Origin: Piezodorus guildinii
Taxonomy: Eukaryota; Arthropoda; Insecta; Hemiptera; Pentatomidae
Assembly: GCA_023052935.1 (NCBI GenBank)
Contig: CM041297.1
Coordinates: 98,230,484 to 98,294,483, forward strand
Direction: 5' to 3'
DNA length: 64,000 nucleotides
The notes beneath the pieces are model-generated. The model was not told the DNA's origin. It worked only from the letters and a program-made list of their open reading frames with translations, and did not search any database. Below are positions 34,043-46,640 of the stretch, piece by piece. The position numbers and the translations under genes were made by a program. The stretch's first letter is position 1. Every line of letters begins with the position of its first letter.

Positions 34043-34171
34043 AAAATAATATTAATAAGGGTAATATTAAAGTTACCTATCCTCTGATTATTGGTGAATC
34101 GTCAACAATTTTGACAGAGATGTATTTACATATTTAAATGATATGGTAGATATATTAGTTTAAATTCGATT
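33818..34171. repeat. Long inverted repeat around (AT)n
   Basis: Arms of about 112 bp at 33818-33929 and 34059-34170 are inverse with only a few mismatches. The spacer holds an (AT)n run of about 60 bp at 33977-34038. No terminal motif or TSD of a known transposon is evident. Confidence 0.9.
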
Positions 34172-34639
34172 ATAATTTAATACTAAAACATACATTTATT
34201 AAAAAATAAATTTAAGATCTTTGTTAAAATATTTTAAAAAAGGGTATTTTGAATACTTAAATTTTAAATATTTTTTTCTGTCCTTTCCACATCATATTAA
34301 AGTAATGAAAAAAAAAGAAAGAAAAAAAAGAGGTCTATAAATAATTTTTTTTTTCTTTGTGTGTAGTATTGTAAGAATATATTTTATTTCTCAGTTATTT
34401 TATTCTTGGAACTAGAAGTATTAAGAAACGCCACCCGCATACAATATTTGTTCTCTCAATTGCTTGGCCTAAAACGGGGCATGAAATATCCACGAGACCA
34501 TCACAAGAGGAAATAGTCTTGCTGCGAAAGACACAACTATTTTACTCGAATTATGCAAAAGCCTTTATATAAGATAAAATGGATAAGAGAATAAGGAAAA
34601 AGGAGGAGAGAGAGAAAAAAATAAGAAGAGCGAAAGAAA

Positions 34640-34840
34640 ATATTCGGGTGTAATAGAGCGGTGAGTCGACTATCGGGCCGAAAACATGTTTACCAGGACC
34701 GCCATCAACCCCTGAATCCCCGCCAAGTCTGATAAGACCCGGCCCGATATGGGGCCCCATGGGGCGTAGCCCCCCACCAACGAACTAGGTCAAATGTCTT
34801 CTGCATCCCCGGCATCTTATGGTGCATGAATAATATATCT
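34640..34840. other. Isolated GC-rich block
   Basis: About 200 bp with GGGCCG, CGGCCCGATATGGGGCCCC and GGGGCGTAGCCCCCC. These can fold into strong local hairpins. No domain or repeat assignment. It is the most G+C-rich segment between 19 and 63 kb. Confidence 0.3.
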
Positions 34841-35329
34841 AGCAGGCATGCATTATTCCATAGGTGCTCTTTTTTTTATTTCTAAGCTATGTTTTATGCA
34901 GGCCGTTGTTTAAAAAGTGTGAAAGTGTTTTAGAGATATCCATATTTTTATTTAACCAGAATATAATTTTACCTCTTATTTTGTATTTTTATACTAATTG
35001 AAATAACTATATAAATAATTTAAAAAATAATTTTATTAATATTAAATTATTACCTTATTTAGCAACGGAGACTGATTTTCAAAAGGTATATTAGGACATT
35101 TTTAACGTGTTTGATATTTTGACATATTTATTTTCCAATCGATTAGTTTCAAAAATTAAATTAATTTACAAAGGTACTGATGGCATATTTCATTTTGTTA
35201 ATAATTATACTAAAACGTTTCCTTCCTTAAAGTAAAAATATTGTTATTAAAAAAAAAAGTCTAGATTTTAATGCTTAAATAATCCAATCAATTATCTTAT
35301 TAACAAATTAATGATGTATATTTAAATTT

Positions 35330-35555
35330 TTAAATATTAAATTTTCTTCCTCTTAAGTATTTTTAATTTTGCTGACCCAAAGCAAATAAAAATTAAACAG
35401 CATTATTAGCATTGATAAAAATTCGCTTAATATACAATTTGAACGAATTTTATTGCCAACTAAACGAAAAAAGAGCAAAAATATTTGTTTAGGTATTTTT
35501 TTCCCAATTATAAGATAAATAAAGTAATATAAATGTATTATATACCGTTAGTCAA
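35330..35555 (+). repeat. Fam1 fragment
   Basis: About 225 bp matching the part of Fam1 from the AAATTTTCTTCCTCTTAAGT block to the ATGTATTATATACCGTT block. The sequence is diverged and both ends are missing. Confidence 0.6.
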
Positions 35556-36424
35556 CTTCACCACCCAGGCTCAAACCCAGACTTCTGCAAGACATTCTAT
35601 TGTAAATATTATTATTTAGCTTCATGAACCCCAATCAATATTATTTTTTTATATTAAAAATATTTTTTTTTCTAATTATTTATTATTATTAGTATTTATT
35701 TTGCTTATTATTTATTTTATATTTTTTTCTCTGACTAAAATCGATTTGACTTTTATGCTTTCTATTCTGGCTTCAAGCTTATTATTATTTTATGCATCAT
35801 TACTTTTCTTTCTATCTTTAATTGTTTTTTTATTATTTTTTTATTTTTATTTCATTTTTATTAATATAATTTCATTATTCAATTCTTATGAATAATTATA
35901 AATCTATGATGTTTAGGGGTGTCTTTTGTATGAGACTATACCACAACGTTTTCAATTGTTAACAGTTGTGATGATAATTCTTTTATTTTAAACAACCGAT
36001 GTATGGCTCATGCAGCCGGTCTGGAAATAAAGAAATATTTTTTAAAAAATATATACCCTTATAAAAGCTATAATGTGATTAAAAATGTTATTTACAAAGT
36101 TGTGAATGGTAATGTGACGACTAAAGCATAAACGTATTACAGATAATTGTACATAACTTCATATGCGATTACCGATTTTATTTATTTTTATTAATATCAA
36201 TATTTTTTTTTGGTGGGGAAGGCTTTTTTATTTTAAGCGAGATAGAAATTACCTTTTAAAAGAGAACGTGAACGAACTTACTTCACGTAAGAATGACGTC
36301 AAGAGCATTCACACTAGCAGGTATTTAGGATGTTTTAGTATTTCAAGCTATCCTTATCTATCTTTTATATTTTTATTTTGGTGGTAATTTTAGATACAAG
36401 AGTCATTTCCAGAGTAGTGGTTTT

Positions 36425-36426
<2 letters not shown>

Positions 36427-36467
<41 letters not shown>
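36427..36467. repeat. (TA)n microsatellite
   Basis: About 40 bp of pure TA repeats. Confidence 0.95.
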
Positions 36468-36469
<2 letters not shown>

Positions 36470-36724
36470 AGTTTAACATTACACACGATTAACATTTATC
36501 ATCACGATTTCGCGTAATAATTAAATGATGTTATCTGTCCTTATTCAAATGAATCCCTAAGCATTAAGTATGTATTTTATGCTTTTTCTAACCCCTCACA
36601 TCTACAAATGTACATATATGTGTAAGCATACTTTGAACTGTTAATATATTAAGCGCAATCCGCGAAACATTAATGGACTCATTGAGAAATGGCAATACAA
36701 GCCCCATTCATTCATATATATACC

Positions 36725-36960
36725 TTGACGTAGAGGAATCCTCAAGATGGTGTATAATATAGAAGAGACGGTGCCCACAGCTGCCATCCATCAGGCAGCC
36801 CTGAATATTGGATGTGGGGGTGGCTCCTGTGGGGTGCGACGAAATATGAGCCGATCGTCGTGCCGCAATTTACCTGAGAGGGGCACCCCTCATTGCGAGA
36901 TTCCGACCAACAAGAACTCCGTTTATTTTGGTTGAGGGTGGACGGATACATTTTTAATTT
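36725..36960. other. Isolated GC-rich block with a short hairpin
   Basis: CAGCTGCCATCCATCAGGCAGCC (about 36779-36801) is a compact hairpin. The rest is balanced, with 62-74 codon frames on both strands and no recognisable domain. Possibly the 5' region of a retroelement. Confidence 0.25.
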
Positions 36961-37295
36961 GACCATGCTTTGAATTCTCTATTTTGTCAAAACCAACGAG
37001 CAAACAAAATTAGTTTAACTTCAAAAATAATAATAATAATAAATAAATGAAAAAATAATATACACTTAATAACGACACTAGGCCTTCCTGCTCCACATGA
37101 GTATGAAATAAAGTTGAGTTTATTCCTGTGAGAATCAGAAAGTATTTAGTAAAAAGAAAACGATTTATCCGCTTTGAAGGGAGACAAGAGATAATTAATA
37201 ATTAGAAAATAAATAAAAAAATCTAAAAATTAGGTAATTCCATCTGCTCAAAAGTCAACCCCTCTTTACCACAATACCACCACTATAACAGTTTT

Positions 37296-38543
37296 AAAAA
37301 ATCTGGTGCGGGAAACATACGACTTTCACTTACCTCTTCGTTATTGAAATCAATTTAAATGTTAATTAATTATTAAATATACTACAGTTTGAAAAATATT
37401 TTAATTTGATTTTAATAAAACGTGTATTCATTTTCGTTGGAAACATATCTGTGGCGGTCGTGAATAAGTGGTTAAGTCAAAATCTTTCATTTTAAAGTGA
37501 GTTACTGAAACTTTACATAATACCCAAAATAGAGTAATTAACATACATCTTTCTTTCCACCTCAAATTTCTTCCTTAAAAATGTTTTTTAACCAATTTAA
37601 CACGACGTGAGAGACGGTCTGAGGGAGCAATACGTGGAGTAAACTCATTTTTTATATGACTCGAGGAGTTATCTAGTTTTTACGACCGTCACAGAAATGA
37701 TTTAGATTAAATAATATAACTATATTAAATTGTTAATCAGTACTAAGTTTATTTCTAATTCGTCACTTTATATTACCTTTTACAACTTTTTGTATCAGAT
37801 AATATTTGTTATAAAGTATTTCTCTTTCCAACGGTTTATTATACGTATATATTGCTATTCTTGTTATTAAAAAAACAAACATTACATTAAAAATAGTTTT
37901 GCTCTTTTATCCTTCAGTTGGTCATCAAATTCGTCTAGCTTGTATTGTTAGCCGTCCTTCACCAATGGCATTCAGATGAAATGGTTAATCTTTTGGAATG
38001 TACAAAATTAAAGGTAGTTTAGAGGAAGTTATTAATCAATGCTAATAAGACGATGTTCCATTTTTTTTTTAATTTATAAAATCAAAGGTACTTTAGAGGA
38101 CGAAAATTTAAAATATCGGCATTTAAGCCCGATCATACTAATTTAATAAAAATTAAACCTGCATGATATTAAAGCCCAATGAATTTTACATCGATACAGG
38201 GAGTTTAATCAAAATAGTTAGTGCCGTTTCTGAGAAAATCGTAAAAAGGTGCAAAATACATGGTATAAAGTAGATCTTCCGGTCAGCCGATTATAAAGAA
38301 AAAGTTTCTGTAACATCTCGGGCGTACAGTTGTCTCAAATATGAAATTTCGGTTTCGTGCGAGTTTTCGTTTTCGCGCTAGACTTATTACACACACACGG
38401 ACCTTTTTTCGGGATTTGGTCATTTAGAATCATAGGAACCCTAAAACTTATATTTACGTAGAAAACTGAAATTAGAAAATTTTCACGTTCGCAATACTTT
38501 CCCTTACTACAGGTGAGGCATTCATGTATAGGTAAGTGAAAGT
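37296..38543 (-). mobile_element. Fam1 element, reverse orientation, enlarged by an insert
   Basis: It begins with the tail AAATCTGGTGCGGG (about 37298) and ACTTTCACTTAC, and ends with GTAAGTGAAAGT at 38532-38543. At about 1.25 kb it is roughly 350 bp longer than other copies. A ~246 bp segment with its own inverted ends (37449-37694) accounts for most of the excess. Body blocks resume near 37730. Confidence 0.82.
37449..37694. mobile_element. MITE-like insert with 13 bp imperfect terminal inverted repeats
   Basis: CTGTGGCGGTCGT (37449-37461) and ACGACCGTCACAG (37682-37694) are inverse with one mismatch and bound a 246 bp non-coding segment that is absent from other Fam1 copies. I see no clear target-site duplication, so the superfamily is undetermined. 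Confidence 0.5.
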
Positions 38544-38678
38544 AAAAAAATCTTTATCGAAGTGTATAAAATGATATACTATACATACATACCAAAATAA
38601 AAGTATAAAAATTTACTTATTTTGATAATAAAAAAAAACAAATATATATTTTTCTCGAGTAATATAGTTGACCAATAA

Positions 38679-38998
38679 TTTTTTTTTTTTTAAACCTGTA
38701 CCACTACAACTCATGAAGGGTCTTGGGCTCAGTACATATAGAGGTTTGTACTGTTTCTAGGCCAACGGCAGTGCAATGAGGTGACTAGGCCTTAATCGCG
38801 CTCAGCCGCCAGGTTTTTCCCCAATTATTTTGGGTACCCCTTTATAGAGGCTGGGTCTGCCCCAGGGGGGTCTCCATACCCTAGGGTCGCCCCCGACTGA
38901 ATTAACAGAATAAATAATATTCTGCCACAACCGGGATTCGAACCCAGGACCCGGAGCACAGCAGACTAGCGCTCTATCCACTAGACCACACCGCTCCC
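38679..38998 (-). mobile_element. tRNA-derived SINE, family 1, with 10 bp TSD
   Basis: The direct repeat TGACCAATAA (38669-38678 and 38999-39008) brackets a ~320 bp element. On the minus strand its head is tRNA-like, with the A-box TGGTCTAGTGG and B-box GGTTCGAATCC. A body with CTATAAAGGGGTACCC and a poly-A tail at the low-coordinate end follows. No functional tRNA is implied. The TSD and good preservation make this a fairly young insertion. Confidence 0.9.
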
Positions 38999-39009
38999 TG
39001 ACCAATAAA

Positions 39010-40650
39010 TAAGAAAATTAAAACTGTTTTTCTTGCTTTGTCTCTTCTTTTGTCGATGTAAATCGTGTTACACATTTAAGGTCTTTGATTAAATACAACT
39101 ATATAATTTATTTGTTTCAGTAATAATTAGTTTTTCTTTTTAAATCTGAAGAGATGTATAACAATGTTTAACATCCTTAAACTGGAATAAACTAATAAGA
39201 TGTTTGTAGTAAAATAATCATTTCTTGCTAGGTGGAAGAATGTTTTCATTTTTTCTATCTTTTGAATGTTTAATAATATTTGTTAAAACGTACAATAATT
39301 AATTAGAGGTACAAGTAGAGTTCTGGACATTGCGTTAACCTTATGCGGGTGATCAGCATTTTGTTCTTGAACATGCTTAAGAGTCAGGTGCATAAAAATA
39401 CAAAATTATTTTGTTCTTGTTAATGAATCATCCATTTCATTAATATTTAATGAATTCGTTGCTACTAATTAGTTATTAGATTCAGACAAGTTTGACACAA
39501 TAATCCATTAATAACGGATAAACGTAGTTAAAGCTAACGCACTTATTTGACAACTGCTCAAACAGACAGGATGTGAATATATTATGAGATGGTTATGAGG
39601 AATAACCATTTTATGGCTACTCACTATTAATTACTACCATTAATAATTTTTGAAAGGAATAACGAGTTATCTCAAATGGCTGCCTGTGGCTTCTCACATA
39701 CTATAATTGGTCTTAAGAATATACGATGCGGGTGCCTTGGCCCAAATTAGACCGACCCCTTCAAGTGCCCACTCCTACCTTCTATATTCGGATTCTTCTT
39801 CTGACTCGTTGAAAGGTTCGTTGTATTATTCAAAAAATAATCTATAGAAAATAAATATTGAATAAATATTTTATGAAAACATAAACCGAAGAAAAGGGTA
39901 AAAAAATAAATAAAAATTATAATAAACATAGAAATAAAAATGGAATTAATTTTGCATAAAATATTAAAATTGAACTTTAATAAACGTTTTAAATAATGAT
40001 CAAAACTTTAGGTTTATATTGAAAAATATTTATCTGATTTTTGTCTTTAGAATGTTTAAAAAACAAAAAACACATTCATTACAGCCTGTATATTTATTAT
40101 TGTGTCCATAAATATTAAACCTCTATTAAAAAAAATAATTATAGTTTTTTTTTATATATTTATATATTGGAATTTAAAACTGTATAATGGAATACAACAA
40201 GCAAATTTGAGTGAAATATAAAAAGGCATGAAACACATGTAGAAAAGCTTTCCACTCTAAATAATAGTAAATACAAAATATAAATATGAACACGTTAATA
40301 GATATAAATTAATAAAATAAACAATAAATAATTAAATAAAAAATGGTAGTTGGCATGTTGTATGATGAAAATTAATCATACGAATTGATTAACGTGAAAT
40401 ACAATAAGCAGAAAATTTGAAAATTATCGATGTTATTGTTGCGACCGAAACGTGATAAAACTACTAAAAATAGAATACAAATAAAATTTTGGATATGTAA
40501 AAAGTAAGGTAATACTAACAAAAATTATTGTAATGTGACAAATTAACTGTAATTATATATATACTCGTAAATTAACGCAGATATAACTCGCAGTATTTCA
40601 ATATCAATAATTTTCTGATCATAATACAACTATTATTGTTTGTTTATTTA
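39010..40650. other. AT-rich stretch, no gene seen
   Basis: A possible remnant of the Jockey 3' end (AATTTAAAACTGTATAATGG, about 40171) is the only hint of content. Confidence 0.45.
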
Positions 40651-40659
40651 TTTATCGTT

Positions 40660-40920
40660 ACTTTTATGCTACTGAGGATGCTATTGTGGGAGTCCTAAAT
40701 TTTGCCTACCCAGGCTTTGTTAGAATATGGATCTTTAACGAGTACCTGACATCGCACAGGCTCGAGATGACTATTTTACGTACCCTCCGAAGGACGGCAT
40801 AACCAAGGATTTACTCCCATTAAAAAAACCCTAGGGTCACTTTCCAGGTTTGAACTTCGACAATGGGCATTTTCAAGCTGTTATGCTACCCCCTACACCA
40901 CAGATGATCCTAACTTTTGC
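40660..40920 (-). mobile_element. tRNA-derived SINE, family 2
   Basis: On the minus strand it reads from GTGGTGTAGGGGGTAGCA (A-box region) through GTTCAAACC to the CTGTGCGATGTCAGG block and CTCCCACAATAGCATCC. It lines up with the 33.4 kb copy over the full length. No clear target-site duplication was found. Confidence 0.8.
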
Positions 40921-40924
40921 AGTG

Positions 40925-42465
40925 ATTCAACTGATAATTATGAACCAAAACTACAATCAGCAATTTTTATAATCTATTTATATTTTTAATTACAATACCT
41001 AGTGCCTTTACTTTTAAATTAATTGATTAATATAATATTTTACTATGTTATCTTATACCCTCTTTACCGGAAAAATGAATGAATTTGAATATTACATCTG
41101 TTTCCCGAAGGGCACCTGTAATATTCAAAGAGGCATTTGCACTCTACGACATTGAAACATTTTTGAAATATCAGAATCCGGTTTTCAAGGTCGATTATGA
41201 CATTATCTGTTTTATTCTTGTATTATTTAAAATTAATATTTAAAAAAAAATTGTTTTCAAAGGTATTGAAGATTTTGATTTTTAATCATTTTGGATCCAC
41301 ATTTAGGTTTATATTTATTGAATTTGTAAGTATGTGAACGGTTGGAAAAAAATAATATTTAGTTTATTAAATATATCTTATTCATCACCTTAAAAGATAT
41401 TTTCATCGAAGTCTTTAAACAATCTACTTTATCAATAGTGTGCTTTTTTTTTTTAAATAAATATTTATATATCTATTTGTAGATAATGATATTATTGACC
41501 ATTTTTGTTCAAATAATGATAAAAAAGCTCAGGGTTGAAACACCGTGACGACAGAGTGTTAACGCTTGGCATGCCTCAACAATCTTGAGTCGGAGTCGAA
41601 TCCAGTCTAGGCGGGTTTGAAATATTCATTATATAATTGGTTTTAAATACAGTTTGATTTAAATAGTAGTAAGTAGTAATGGAAGTTAAATACCAAATAA
41701 TAAAAAGAAAATGTATTTATTTGTTTTCAGATTGGCTTCGTGAGCCATACACGAGTTTATATATAAACAGTCATTATAATTTCTAACGATTGACTAAGGG
41801 GGAAGGGGTAAAGTCTGATGAAAAGACATCCCTAAATATTTTATGTTTTTAATTACATTGAAGAGTTAAATAATAAATATTAATTTAAATCAGAACAAAT
41901 ACTTGAAATCAAATCCAAACACTCGAAAGAGAAATGAAACAATAAGTGAATAAGTTCATATAAGAAAATAAATGAATGGATGCATAAAATAATTCAAATA
42001 AGAAAATAAAGTAAATGAAACTTAACTTTTAACTTTAAAATAATAATAAAAAATAAAATATATGAATATATGATAAGTCACGGATGTTCCAGAAAAGCTA
42101 AATTAGTAATTAATAGTAATAATGTTAATTTTTAAAAATAATTTTATAGACAAATAGAAAGCTTAATAGCAAGATTCACCGAAGAACATCTTGCAGAAGT
42201 AGAAATATGTGTAGTAATGAAAAAGAACGTAAGCAGATGTTTTAAAAGTAATTTTAGATCTGTAAGTACTTAGGAAAGCTTCTACGTTTAAATACCTAAT
42301 GATAAAAAAACATATCAGCTAAAACCTCAAATGATTCATGATATCGATTCCTACGAAATCAAAACCACATAAAAAAATAAAAGAAAAGAAAACCCGAGAG
42401 CATTACGTTCTATTTCAAACAGAAGACGCTGACATAATTCAGTTTATAGCTGACAAAAAAAATTT
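40925..42465. other. AT-rich stretch, possible tRNA-like remnant
   Basis: About 41520-41640 contains GGAGTCGAATCCAGTCTAGG, which resembles a B-box region and may be an old SINE head. The remainder is featureless. Confidence 0.35.
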
Positions 42466-42469
42466 ACTG

Positions 42470-42700
42470 CCCATCCATCAAACCGTTTACAGCCTTATCT
42501 CCTCCTTGATCTGAATGCTTTACACCTGTAACACCTAATAAAAGACATATAATTTAATCGCTGAATAATTTACGAGCTTGGAGCGTGAACCAGCCCAGCC
42601 ACGGTGCAGTCGTCCATTACCATTTATTGCAGTGCGAATTGGATTTTATTACCCTAATTTGGTGTCGACCGCAATAATATTTTTAGTGTTTGATACTCTA
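42470..42700. promoter_or_regulatory. Candidate non-coding island
   Basis: Unique balanced block with CTTATCT (GATA), ACACCTGT (E-box) and TTTATTGC / TTTTATTAC (posterior Hox/Cad-like) words. It is embedded in very AT-rich flanks and has no reading frame. Confidence 0.25.
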
Positions 42701-42834
42701 AGTGATTTGTAGTTTATATTTTTCGCAAAGGATTTAGACTAAAATGTAAGCAGGCACCGGTTTAATGTTTGGATTTATGTAGCTATTGAAAATTATCTAA
42801 CAATATATTTTATTACTTGTTGAAAAAAAGCAAC

Positions 42835-43075
42835 AACAGTTATTTATGTTCCGTATTCGAACCCGGCTGTGACAGGATAATTGTTTATACTATTTTTTTA
42901 ACAGTGGGTTGAACCCAGGGATAGAGATACCCTCCTGGTATTTAAAATAGGTTTTGAAAATGGGATGAGGAACCTGGCAGATGAGCGGTTATGAACGTTT
43001 TGATAACTTCCTTGCATGGTTTTGCCCTAGAAGCAGTATAAATCTCTGTATGTACTGAACTCTATGATTGCGAAG
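42835..43075 (+). mobile_element. tRNA-derived SINE, family 1, 5'-truncated and old
   Basis: It begins within the B-box region (TTCGAACCCGGCTGTGACAG) and continues through the family 1 body with many changes. It ends in the TGTACTGAACTC block. It lies about 145 bp upstream of the better copy at 43.2 kb, in the same orientation. Confidence 0.75.
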
Positions 43076-43220
43076 GGTTACCAAATATTGAATAAAAAAA
43101 ATTGGTACTTTTGTTTTATTTAATAAAAAGGTTTATGGTTATATATAAGCCCTACAAAACCGCTTTCTAATATATGTATATATATTAAGATTATATTTAT
43201 ATTAATTGTTAGCATTGATA

Positions 43221-43532
43221 GAGGCGGCGTGGTTTACTGGATGTAGCACTATTCTACTGTTCTCCGGGTCCTGGGTTCGAATCCCGGCTTTGGCAGAATA
43301 TTATTTATTCTGTTAATTCAGTCGGGGGCTACCGTTGGATATGGAGACCCTCCAGGGGCAGACCCACATCTATAAAGTGGCTACCCAAAATATTGAGAAA
43401 AAAACCTTTGCGTCTGAGCGTGATCAAGGGCTAACGTCTCATTGCACGGCCGTTGGCCAAGAAATAGTACGAATCTCTTTATATACTGACCCCAAACCCT
43501 TCATGGATTCTAGTGTTTGTTTTTTTGTTATT
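43221..43532 (+). mobile_element. tRNA-derived SINE, family 1
   Basis: The tRNA-like head (43221-43296) contains GGTTCGAATCCC. The body matches the 38.7 kb copy block by block, and ATTGATA flanks it at 43214-43220 and 43533-43539 as a likely target-site duplication. An 86-codon frame across it is incidental. Confidence 0.88.
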
Positions 43533-43599
43533 ATTGATATCAGTCTGCTTTCTTTGAATATATTATTTTCATGGCAACTAGAGTATTATTTTTAATAAC

Positions 43600-45200
43600 T
43601 ATATTAATACTTGAAATGTCAATAATAAATGTCATGCTGTATTAATTTTATATTTTCATTTCTCGATAAAATTATTACCGATCTTTATGAATTATCTCTT
43701 ATTGAAGTTGTTAATACACACCAAATATCAAACTAAGTAACAAACTAGTCTTTTTAAATTTAATTCCAAGTATTATGCTAGAAAAATGTCTAATAACAAT
43801 TTTTTAAATTACCACTGGAAAATAATGACTTTTATTAGAGCTATAACACATAAAGTCATGTTAAAAAAGTATATGTAAATTTTATAAAATAAACTACGTT
43901 TTATTTCGGATTGGATTACATTTACGTTTTTTTTTTTACAATTATAATAGAATAACTTATAATCAGAAATATTGGAACTATTACAGAATATTTCATTCAG
44001 AACTTTTTTATGATACTTTGTAACTAAGTATAATGAGATCTGTTCTATTTAGGTTCGATTAATAATTAACATACATTCAGTAAATATTTTTTTTTTCCGG
44101 GATTGTTAAGACAAGGAAAATAATTTTTTAGCCGTCAGCTCTTATTTTTTAAAACATAATTGTTTAACTAACGAAACTAATTAACATTATCTTTGAATAT
44201 TCGAAAGTCTAAACTGAGCCTGCTTCGATAAGCGACCCTCCTGGTATGAATAGCAGTCGGAAGTCAACGACAAAAAAAAAGTAAGAAAATAAAGAAGAGA
44301 AAGAAAGGTGGAGGTCTGAAACTGTCCTTGAAGGGCCTGGAGGTTCCAGCCTGGAGCAAAAGAGGGCAGCACCTGTATGGCTGGATACATTCCCTGTATG
44401 CTGGCGAACCTAGCGGTATACTCCTCAACTAACTGAACTATTATAAATAAACTAATGACATTGTCTGGTTCTAGTTAAATTACTGTTTGTCATATTAATC
44501 TATTATTGTAGTAGTATTATATAAAATACTATGTGTAGTCATTTTAGGCTAAACATAGAAGAAATATTTTAGAGATATGAAAGAGAAAGCGGACTTTAAG
44601 GAAATATCTAAAACAAACTCGTTAATCATTCCGAAAATGTAGAAAACCAGCCCTATTTTAAATAGCTTACCTTATATAGAAACCTCCCCAAGGCAGTTAG
44701 TATTTTTCTTTTTAAGTAACATAAGAAAAACAAAATTGTTTTCATGTTTTTGTTTTTATCCTATCTAAGGACTAGAAAATAAAGACGAGACATATTACAA
44801 TAACTGAAATAAAAAAATAATTTGAAGTATTTAGCTAAGCTGAAAATTCGGAAATATGAGTTTTACACGATTAACAAAAAATGCCCCAAAACAAAAATCT
44901 TTTCTTTCCTAAGATAAATTGACCCAATGTTAATCAAATATGTCAGATACATGGAACGAAGTACGTAATTCGAAAATTTGATCATCATAGTTTTATTAAA
45001 TTTTTGTTTATTGTATTTTTTTAACTTGTTTATTCAGTGATAATACAATCTGCCTTCTTCTGGGGCAATAAGTAATACAGCTAGAAGAAATTATTCATTC
45101 TAAATGGACAAAATAAACAAGAATAAAATAAATAATTACAAGAATAATTCAATAAAGACTAAATAAAGAAGTAAAAAATTACAACAAATATTTTTTTTTT
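43600..45200. other. AT-rich stretch, no gene seen
   Basis: A small balanced block at 44190-44420 has a 67-codon minus-strand frame without recognisable motifs. Otherwise featureless. Confidence 0.45.
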
Positions 45201-45212
45201 AATATATTTTTT

Positions 45213-46000
45213 TTATTGAAATTTACAACTGTACAAAAAATACATCAAGTAAATATGCTGTAATGTTATAAGACATGGAATGAACATGAAGATAAACTGC
45301 CCATTGGCAGCACTCTTTGGTAGTGAGTCTAAACAAGAAGGTCTCGAGGCCATCTTCTTTTTTAGACGCCTCGGAGGATTATCAGGAATGGAAGAGGAAG
45401 CAAGGATTGAAACTAATGGATTAGAGTGGGAGTGGAGTTTTTCATGGAAGGTGTGATACCTGGTACGGGCCAAATCAGCAACATATGGAACATTAAGGTC
45501 ATTGTGGATGATTTTATTCGTGACAAAGTAAGGAGCGTTAAGGATTTTGGATTGTAAGGATTGGATACGGGAAGAGTTTGATGGTTTAGTAGAGCCCCAA
45601 AGCTCTACTCCGTAGGTCCAGATAGGCCTTATGATGTTAAGTGAAAGGTTAGAGCGTCTGTCTAGTAAGTGTTGGAGTAGCCGAAATCTTCGTGCAGTTT
45701 CTTGTCTCTTCAATCTTGTATGCGGATTCCATGTAAGTCGTTTGTCAAGCAGGAGTCCTAAATATCGGATCTGTTCAACCGGGACAAGCGGAATATCATT
45801 AAAGGACACTGTAGGGCAGGATGTCATAGGTTTTCAACGAAGGGTAAAGGTAATTTCTTGGGATTTATTGGAATTGATTTTAATTCTCCAATTCCGACAC
45901 CATACCTCAAGATTTCTGATGTGGGATTGGAGAGTTTCAGAGGCTATTGTAGGATCGTTATTATTATTATTATAACACGCAAGTGTCATCGGCATAGGTA
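45213..46000 (-). pseudogene. 5'-truncated Jockey-type LINE: catalytic YADD to C-terminus
   Basis: Reading on the minus strand from about 46000, a YADDTCVL segment (codons at 45996 down to 45973) matches reverse transcriptase motif C. A frameshift in an (ATT)n run at about 45957-45972 follows, then a conserved stretch containing NLEVWCRNWRIKIN. An in-frame TGA at about 45837 sits where arginine is usual. After it comes a 204-codon open frame with QIRYLGLLLDKRLTW and IRPIWTYGVELWGS, both standard Jockey-clade segments downstream of the active site. The end near 45195-45230 carries CAATAAA-like and poly-A signals in element orientation. The fragment lacks the endonuclease and most of the reverse transcriptase, as expected from 5' truncation. 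It is inactive because of the frameshift and the stop. Confidence 0.85.
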
Positions 46001-46640
46001 AATACAATTTTAAAATGAAATAATAAAATAAATTATAATAATAATAACAACCTTAGCCACATTCATACCTACTGTTTTATTTTCTGGAAACAAAATCTGG
46101 AAAATTTCAGCTTGAAAAATAATAATGTTTTTGCAGCTGAACATTTACAGTTTAAAGGTTGTTTTATTATTATTCCTTCAGTTCCTTATGCGTAAAAATA
46201 AAAATAAATAAAGAACAAAAGAGAAACTATAGTATCTTTAATTCTTGTATTGTCCTGAATCCAGTTGGACAGAATAAATAATAACACCACCGGATACTAA
46301 ATTGTTAACATACAGCTTTATTTAACGTATCTAACAAACTGATTAATTAGAGAATGAATTATTTTTGTGGGTATATACATGTGCGGGTGTGTGTCAGTCT
46401 CGGTGTGTTTCTTCTTTATTAACGCAGCCAAACGAAGTAAAATAAAATACAAATAACAACAACAGCCTCAAGTAAAAGTCTGGGAATTTTCGCTACCTTT
46501 GGAGGTACAAAGGGTCAATTATGACAATTTATTCGAATTAATAGCTTCATATATTTATACATTTAACTTTATTTTTCAGTAGAAAACTTAGGGCTATTAT
46601 TCTTATATTTTTTCCTAAAACGTTTTACTTTTTATTGAAT

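Noticed and set aside
35701..35895. 64-codon hydrophobic frame that could be a membrane peptide
   Set aside because: It is the translation of a T-rich low-complexity stretch (Leu/Phe/Ile only) without supporting signals.
36725..36960. Exon of a host gene
   Set aside because: Short frames on both strands, no domain, and the hairpin-rich layout suits a retroelement leader better.
43221..43296. Apparent tRNA gene
   Set aside because: The A- and B-boxes are those of a SINE head. The acceptor stem does not close properly and the body and TSD of the SINE follow.
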